Assembly: GCA_964631745.1 (NCBI GenBank)
Contig: CAZVWV010000142.1
Span: forward strand, 1-9,191
DNA from: CAZVWV01 sp964631745
GTDB taxonomy: Bacteria; Bdellovibrionota_C; UBA2361; JBGSMV01
Direction of reading: 5' to 3'
Length of the DNA: 9,191 nt
The position numbers and the translations under genes were made by a program. The notes under the pieces were generated by a model. That model worked only from the letters and a program-made list of their open reading frames with translations, searched no databases and was not told where the DNA came from. Positions 6,425 to 9,191 of the stretch are shown here, in pieces (position 1 is the stretch's first letter; every line of letters begins with the position of its first letter).

Positions 6425-6514
6425 GATTCTGCTGTTACAAAGATAGCGACAGCAAATGCCAAAGATTTTCGCAAGATTACCGGGTTTGAGGTCATCGCGC
6501 CGCCGCAGGGATAG
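6417..6514 (+). pseudogene. PIN-domain VapC toxin remnant, internally deleted
   Basis: PIN toxins are Mg-dependent ribonucleases of about 120-140 residues with a conserved acidic cluster. Here the ATG at 6417 overlaps the antitoxin stop by 8 bases and reads MIEILL before running to a TAG at 6444. A second frame from 6425 to the TAG at 6512-6514 reads KIATANAKDFRKITGFEVIAP, the standard PIN C-terminus (TAN-x-(K/R)-DF...(P/T)G-(F/L)-EV). About 90-100 codons, including the acidic active-site residues, are missing and the two ends are out of frame. No active toxin can be made. Identification rests on the two diagnostic ends and on gene order. Confidence 0.6.
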
Positions 6515-6545
6515 TGCCCGAAGCGACAGGCCCGTAAACTGGACC

Positions 6546-6587
6546 CGGAGCGCCGAGCCCCAGCTCGGCCAGATACTGCAAAGATAA
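6546..6587 (+). repeat. Hairpin repeat copy 2, right of the vapC remnant
   Basis: CGGAGCGC (6546-6553) leads into a perfect 7-bp hairpin GCCGAGC-CCCA-GCTCGGC (6552-6569), then the 22-base tail at 6566-6587, which differs from 6041-6062 at a single position. The head CGGAGCGC also precedes the palindrome at 8882. No T-run follows, so it is not a standard terminator. Confidence 0.6.
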
Positions 6588-6697
6588 GAACATGAAGCAA
6601 TCAAAGATGCACTAGCCGGAAAGACTCCGCAAACCCCGACTCTTCACCCCGCCGCCAAATCCGGCCGCACTAAAGTCCAGCCCGCCAATCCGCCCCT

Positions 6698-7117
6698 CTA
6701 CTTCTTTCCCGCCCCCGCCGCGCCCAAGGCCTTAACCTCAACCGGCAAAAGCGTAATCATCGTCACCTCAGGATATTTATTATCCGCACCAACCGCAGAA
6801 TCTATCCCCCAACCAATCACGCCGCCTGCCAAAATATTTCCAAACGTCGAACCCTCCGTGCCAGAATCCAGATACCCAGTAGCAGTCTGATATCCATCTT
6901 TCGAACAGCTTACCGTGATATCGTGTTTAGTCTTATTAATCATCAAAGCACCAGGGGTACTAGCCACACTCCCCACAACACGCCCCTCGCGAGTCAAATT
7001 ACAACTCGCTCCCGGCGGATTTGTTTCAACAGTCAACGTTTGACTCCTTCCCGCAAGAATAGACGCACAACCACCAAACCAAAATCCAACTACCAATAAA
7101 ATTCCAACGCGTAACAT
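6698..7117 (-). CDS. PEGA-like outer-membrane lipoprotein
   Basis: A 139-residue lipoprotein encoded on the minus strand. The ATG at 7115-7117 is chosen because AAGGAG lies just upstream; starts further upstream lack this and would spoil the signal peptide. Residues 1-16 are a lipoprotein signal with lipobox FGGC, giving lipidated C17, and Ala follows, favouring the outer membrane. Residues about 26-75 form a PEGA-like beta domain (VETNPPGASCNL, then TPGALMINKTKHDITVSC, then KDGYQ), with C39 and C71 placed to form a disulfide. A Gly-rich segment GNILAGGVIGWGIDSAVG (93-110) follows and could pack like a glycine zipper. The ADNKYP motif (111-116) is typical of this small lipoprotein family, common in Gammaproteobacteria and of unknown role. 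It is divergent from the protease gene and shares its upstream region. Confidence 0.8.
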   Translation of the reverse strand: MLRVGILLVVGFWFGGCASILAGRSQTLTVETNPPGASCNLTREGRVVGSVASTPGALMINKTKHDITVSCSKDGYQTATGYLDSGTEGSTFGNILAGGVIGWGIDSAVGADNKYPEVTMITLLPVEVKALGAAGAGKK

Positions 7118-7120
7118 AAC

Positions 7121-7127
7121 TCTCCTT
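7121..7127 (-). promoter_or_regulatory. Ribosome binding site deciding the lipoprotein start
   Basis: Read on the minus strand this is AAGGAGA, three bases before the ATG at 7117. It supports that start and removes ten upstream codons from the longest open frame. Confidence 0.65.
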
Positions 7128-7222
7128 AAAAATAGACCACTCCCCAAAACCTACCCAACCAAACCAGAGAAATATACGAACCGCCCCAACACACGGTGCG
7201 CCCCACGTCATGAGGCACACCC

Positions 7223-7250
7223 TTAACAAACACCTCCTCCCTGCTATAAA
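7223..7250 (+). promoter_or_regulatory. Probable sigma70-type promoter of the protease gene
   Basis: TTAACA (7223-7228) and TATAAA (7245-7250), each matching five of six consensus bases, are 16 bases apart. They lie about 75 bases upstream of the protease ATG, leaving a leader that contains the hairpin at 7258-7293. Confidence 0.5.
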
Positions 7251-7257
7251 CAAACCG

Positions 7258-7293
7258 TTGTGGACACCCTCTTCAAAAAATAAGAGCCCACAA
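7258..7293 (+). promoter_or_regulatory. Interrupted hairpin in the protease leader
   Basis: TTGTGG (7258-7263) pairs with CCACAA (7288-7293), and CTCTT (7269-7273) pairs with AAGAG (7282-7286), around an 8-base A-rich loop; an asymmetric internal loop (5 and 1 bases) separates the stems. It lies between the predicted promoter and the AAGGAG site (7311-7316). It might stabilise the mRNA or serve as an operator; neither is shown. Confidence 0.35.
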
Positions 7294-7322
7294 TCTGAAC
7301 TATCAACATTAAGGAGAATTCG

Positions 7323-8147
7323 ATGAATCACTGCACAAAACTACTACTCGCACTTATCACCGTAACGCTAACCGCATGTGGCGGCGGCGGAGGCGGCGGG
7401 GGGAGCTCCTCAGGCGCCGCCGCAGAATGCTCAGCGCTTCACGCCAAAATTTACGGTGGCGATCTCTGTAACCAAACCGCCCAAACCCCCGTTGTGGCCC
7501 TAATCCCCGTAGCCACAGACGGCACACACCTTGCCCTCGCCGGCATCTGCACTGGCGCACTCGTAACAGTGGATGACTTCGTTACCTCAGCTCACTGCTT
7601 TGTAGAACCAGCACGATCTCTTGGAAACCAACTGGCAGGATTCATAGTAGTAGCAGGCGGCGACGACGGCGAAGTCTTCGAAGTAAGAAACCTATCAATC
7701 CATCCACTCTATAACGGCAAAGACGGATCCCCATTTGACATCGCCATGGGCACACTAGACCGCATACCCTCACCCCCAATTGGCCCCCTCCCAATAATCA
7801 CAACCCCGCTAACACTCCCCGGTGACACCGTAACCGCCTTCGGCTACGGCACAAGCAACACCGGTGAAGTCGGCAGACTCAAAGCAGCCACCATTAAGAT
7901 TGAAGCCATAGCAGCCGGAAACCTAGTAGGATTACTACAAACCTCAAACGCCTCCATCTGCCCCGGCGATTCCGGCGGGCCACTAGTCAGAGTAGTAAAC
8001 GGCGTAACAGGCCTAGTAGGAATTAACTCCTTCGTAACCAACACCTGCGCCGGCCAGGCCTCACCGATCTCTGGCTTTGTAGATATGCAGTTCCCGACGA
8101 TTACAGAGTTTGTGCTGGGGTATGCAGGGGATGTAGCGGTGCGGTGA
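7323..8147 (+). CDS. S1-family (chymotrypsin-fold) serine protease lipoprotein
   Basis: A 274-residue protein with AAGGAG six bases before its ATG. The signal ends in lipobox LTAC (lipidated C19), followed by eight glycines and a Ser/Ala linker, so the enzyme is probably tethered to the outer membrane. The S1 fold is plain: a zymogen-like cleavage site K-IYGG (42-46), His91 in TSAHC, Asp139 in FDIAMG and Ser217 in CPGDSGGPLV. The cysteines fit the 42-58 (C76/C92) and 191-220 (C213/C242) disulfides. The residue matching chymotrypsin 189 is Ser211, not Asp, so trypsin-like Arg/Lys specificity is not expected. The catalytic domain appears complete and of normal length. It is divergent from the PEGA-like lipoprotein gene and has its own promoter. 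The substrate is unknown; envelope protein turnover or digestion of external protein are possibilities. Confidence 0.9.
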   Translation: MNHCTKLLLALITVTLTACGGGGGGGGSSSGAAAECSALHAKIYGGDLCNQTAQTPVVALIPVATDGTHLALAGICTGALVTVDDFVTSAHCFVEPARSLGNQLAGFIVVAGGDDGEVFEVRNLSIHPLYNGKDGSPFDIAMGTLDRIPSPPIGPLPIITTPLTLPGDTVTAFGYGTSNTGEVGRLKAATIKIEAIAAGNLVGLLQTSNASICPGDSGGPLVRVVNGVTGLVGINSFVTNTCAGQASPISGFVDMQFPTITEFVLGYAGDVAVR

Positions 8148-8205
8148 GCCGGTGAAACAGAAGTAATCCGTTTGTGTCGATGGCCCAAATGTATTTTTTC
8201 TCAAC

Positions 8206-8231
8206 GCAGATAGTTTTGGCTGCTTTTTTTT
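8206..8231 (+). terminator. Weak intrinsic-terminator candidate after the protease
   Basis: A short GCAG/CTGC stem (8206-8209/8220-8223) is followed at once by eight T residues (8224-8231), 59-84 bases after the protease stop. The T-tract is good; the four-pair stem is weak. Confidence 0.35.
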
Positions 8232-8270
8232 GATATTACTAGTTTGGAGAATTGATGAAGAAAAGATCAC

Positions 8271-8274
8271 GGAG
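8271..8274 (+). promoter_or_regulatory. Ribosome binding site GGAG for a GTG start
   Basis: GGAG lies seven bases before the GTG at 8282. It supports initiation there, although the predicted protein lacks the usual N-terminal part of its family. A nearby ATG (8254) opens only seven codons. Confidence 0.5.
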
Positions 8275-8281
8275 ATAAGTT

Positions 8282-8803
8282 GTGAAAGGCGAAGACATAG
8301 ATATAGATACAGCCAGAGTTAAAGGATTTTCAACCCGCAATATTGGCCGCATGGTGGCATTCTATCGTGATTATTCAGACATAGAACTTATTTTGCCACA
8401 GCCTGTGGCAAAACCTGATTCGCCAGCAATTTTGCCACAAGCCGTGGCAAAATTAAAAACCCTAATATTTTCACTACTTTTCTACCACCTCAAATTGCGG
8501 TGCTTTATAGTTATTGAACTTAAAAAGGGCAAATTCAAACCCGAATACGCAGGCAAGCTTAATTTTTATTGTAACGTCGTGGATGACAAACTCAGACATA
8601 AAGACGACCAACCAACCATCGGCTTAATTCTCTGCCAGGATAAAAATGAGTTTGTAGCGGAATACGCCTTAAAGGGGATCGAAAAGCCGATCGGCATTAG
8701 TGAATATCAATTGACCAAGAATCTTCCAAAAGAGTTTAGATCCTCGCTGCCGAGTGTTGAGGAGATTGAGGCGGAATTAGGATCGGTAGGTGAGGACGAG
8801 TGA
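8282..8803 (+). pseudogene. Truncated YhcG/DUF1016-type PD-(D/E)XK nuclease
   Basis: An open frame of 173 residues, about half the usual 330-380 of DUF1016/YhcG proteins. These comprise an N-terminal DUF1016 helical domain and a C-terminal PD-(D/E)XK domain, and are linked to defence and toxin-like loci. Residues 14-30 (KGFSTRNIGRMVAFYRD) are the end of the N-terminal domain. From about residue 65 (LLFYHLKLRCFIVIELKKG, FKPEYAGKLNFY, then IGLILC, EYAL and KPIGISEYQL) the C-terminal domain is intact to EEIEAEL. The first 40 or so residues and about 100 between positions 57 and 63 are missing, in frame. E79 and K81 of the active site remain, but the partner Asp (usually in FYID-LLFYH) is Ser64, just at the apparent junction. 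The product may be stable but is unlikely to be an active nuclease. Two palindromes encode its repeated ILPQ-x-VAK. Confidence 0.75.
8391..8454. repeat. Two near-identical palindromes inside the DUF1016 ORF
   Basis: TTTTGCCACA-GCC-TGTGGCAAAA (8391-8413) is a perfect 10-bp stem with a 3-base centre. Fourteen bases on, 8428-8438 pairs perfectly with 8444-8454 over 11 bp around AAGCC. Both encode ILPQ-x-VAK. As RNA they would form two strong neighbouring hairpins, and the apparent deletion point of the gene begins within about 15 bases of the second. Confidence 0.75.
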
Positions 8804-8881
8804 GGAAAACCAATCGAAAAAGATCAAACTGAAATTGCGCGCTAACATTCCAACCCGCGCGTAGCAAGAATATTACGGAGC

Positions 8882-8898
8882 GCAGGCGACTCGCCTGC
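8882..8898. repeat. Palindrome GCAGGCGA-C-TCGCCTGC
   Basis: A perfect 8-bp inverted repeat around one base, preceded by CGGAGCGC (8876-8883) and followed by CGGTG. It matches the 44-56 palindrome in core and right flank, and matches the 6546-6587 repeat in its left head. Probably a member of a dispersed REP-like family. Confidence 0.55.
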
Positions 8899-9000
8899 CG
8901 GTGCCGAGAAGTTGCACAAAATCTGAGGCCGATAGGCAGCACCAAGTGCGAGCATGTGGTGGTGGCAACGCCCCACGCTGTAGTGCCACTATGAACATCA

Positions 9001-9017
9001 GCGGCCCAGTCGGCCGC
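9001..9017. repeat. GCGGCC/GGCCGC hairpin flanked by direct repeats
   Basis: A perfect 6-bp GC stem with loop CAGTC. The 8-base word TGAACATC occurs just before (8992-8999) and shortly after it (9023-9030), in the contexts CTA-TGAACATC and CTAG-TGAACATC. The arrangement could be a small insertion with a target duplication or chance repetition. Confidence 0.4.
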
Positions 9018-9191
9018 GCTAGTGAACATCTCGTGCTTCATCAGTACCGCCGAGCGCGGACCTGTCTAACCAACTTGGCAAAATAAAGCAGAGCCTTTCC
9101 TAAGAGCCAAGCGTCGCAATAGCAAAGCCCGGCCAAATTTAACGCCTACCCCACAACACCCGGCATCTCCCGAATAACCCGCCCCATAAGC

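Larger units (their letters stand above)
8804..9191. other. Repeat-rich right end without a supported gene
   Basis: No gene is supported in these 388 bases. It contains the palindrome at 8882-8898, a GTGGCA/TGCCAC stem (8962-8967/8984-8989), the flanked hairpin at 9001-9017 and a long-loop CTTGGC/GCCAAG pair (9074-9079/9106-9111). At the far edge a minus-strand frame ends at a TAG (9146-9148) after 14 codons, ending VIREMPGVVG. It could be the 3' end of a gene beyond the window, but it is too short to judge. Confidence 0.5.

Noticed and set aside
8736..9041. Minus-strand ORF of about 100 codons at the right end
   Set aside because: It runs through palindromic repeats and across the end of the DUF1016 ORF, and has no protein-like features.
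9064..9111. Integron attC-like site (GTCTAAC next to a CTTGGC/GCCAAG stem)
   Set aside because: The partner GTTRRRY core is absent at the matching position, and no integrase or cassette series is present.
9146..9191. Possible 3' end of a minus-strand gene entering from the right
   Set aside because: Only 14 codons lie in the window and none form a recognisable motif, so it cannot be supported.
1..9191. CRISPR array, tRNA or rRNA genes
   Set aside because: The repeats seen are short hairpins without regular spacing, and no cloverleaf or rRNA-like stretch was recognised by eye on either strand.

Overview
This window reads as an accessory stretch of a Gram-negative bacterial chromosome. Two predicted lipoproteins have lipoboxes suited to outer-membrane sorting, one followed by eight glycines. 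Start sites that can be judged mostly carry AAGGAG-type ribosome binding sites. The PEGA-like lipoprotein, the polyglycine lipoprotein protease and the Cys-rich secreted protein are gene types I associate mainly with Gammaproteobacteria. The short GC-rich hairpin repeats and the toxin-antitoxin debris also recall Verrucomicrobiota. I therefore do not assign a phylum. No rRNA, tRNA, CRISPR array or complete insertion sequence is visible.

Layout: 1-414 is a gene-free, hairpin-rich stretch holding a minus-strand coding remnant. 415-824 carries a small intact ORF followed by the 3' remnant of a retropepsin-like gene. 972-2417 encodes a DHA2-type drug exporter. 2533-3048 encodes a secreted Cys-rich protein. 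3362-3856 (minus) is an orphan protein. 4246-5978 is a tight two-gene operon: a WYL-domain regulator and a Cas4-like PD-(D/E)XK nuclease. 6239-6514 is a VapB-like antitoxin followed by a VapC toxin reduced to its two ends. 6698-7117 (minus) and 7323-8147 are divergent lipoprotein genes, a PEGA-like protein and an S1-family serine protease. 8282-8803 is a shortened YhcG/DUF1016 nuclease. 8804-9191 is repeat-rich and has no supported gene.

Themes: the window is rich in nuclease and toxin families (WYL plus PD-(D/E)XK, PIN, DUF1016, retropepsin-like), so it resembles a decaying defence or toxin-antitoxin island. In three modules the effector has lost its catalytic middle while the flanking sequence survives. 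Only the WYL-nuclease pair looks intact, and it is the best candidate for a functional, poorly described system. Short hairpin repeats sit between genes, including a matched pair bracketing the vapBC remnant, and two near-identical palindromes lie inside the DUF1016 ORF next to its apparent deletion point. The + strand is strongly C-rich over much of the window whatever the gene direction, and flips to G-rich in the last codons of the exporter and protease genes.
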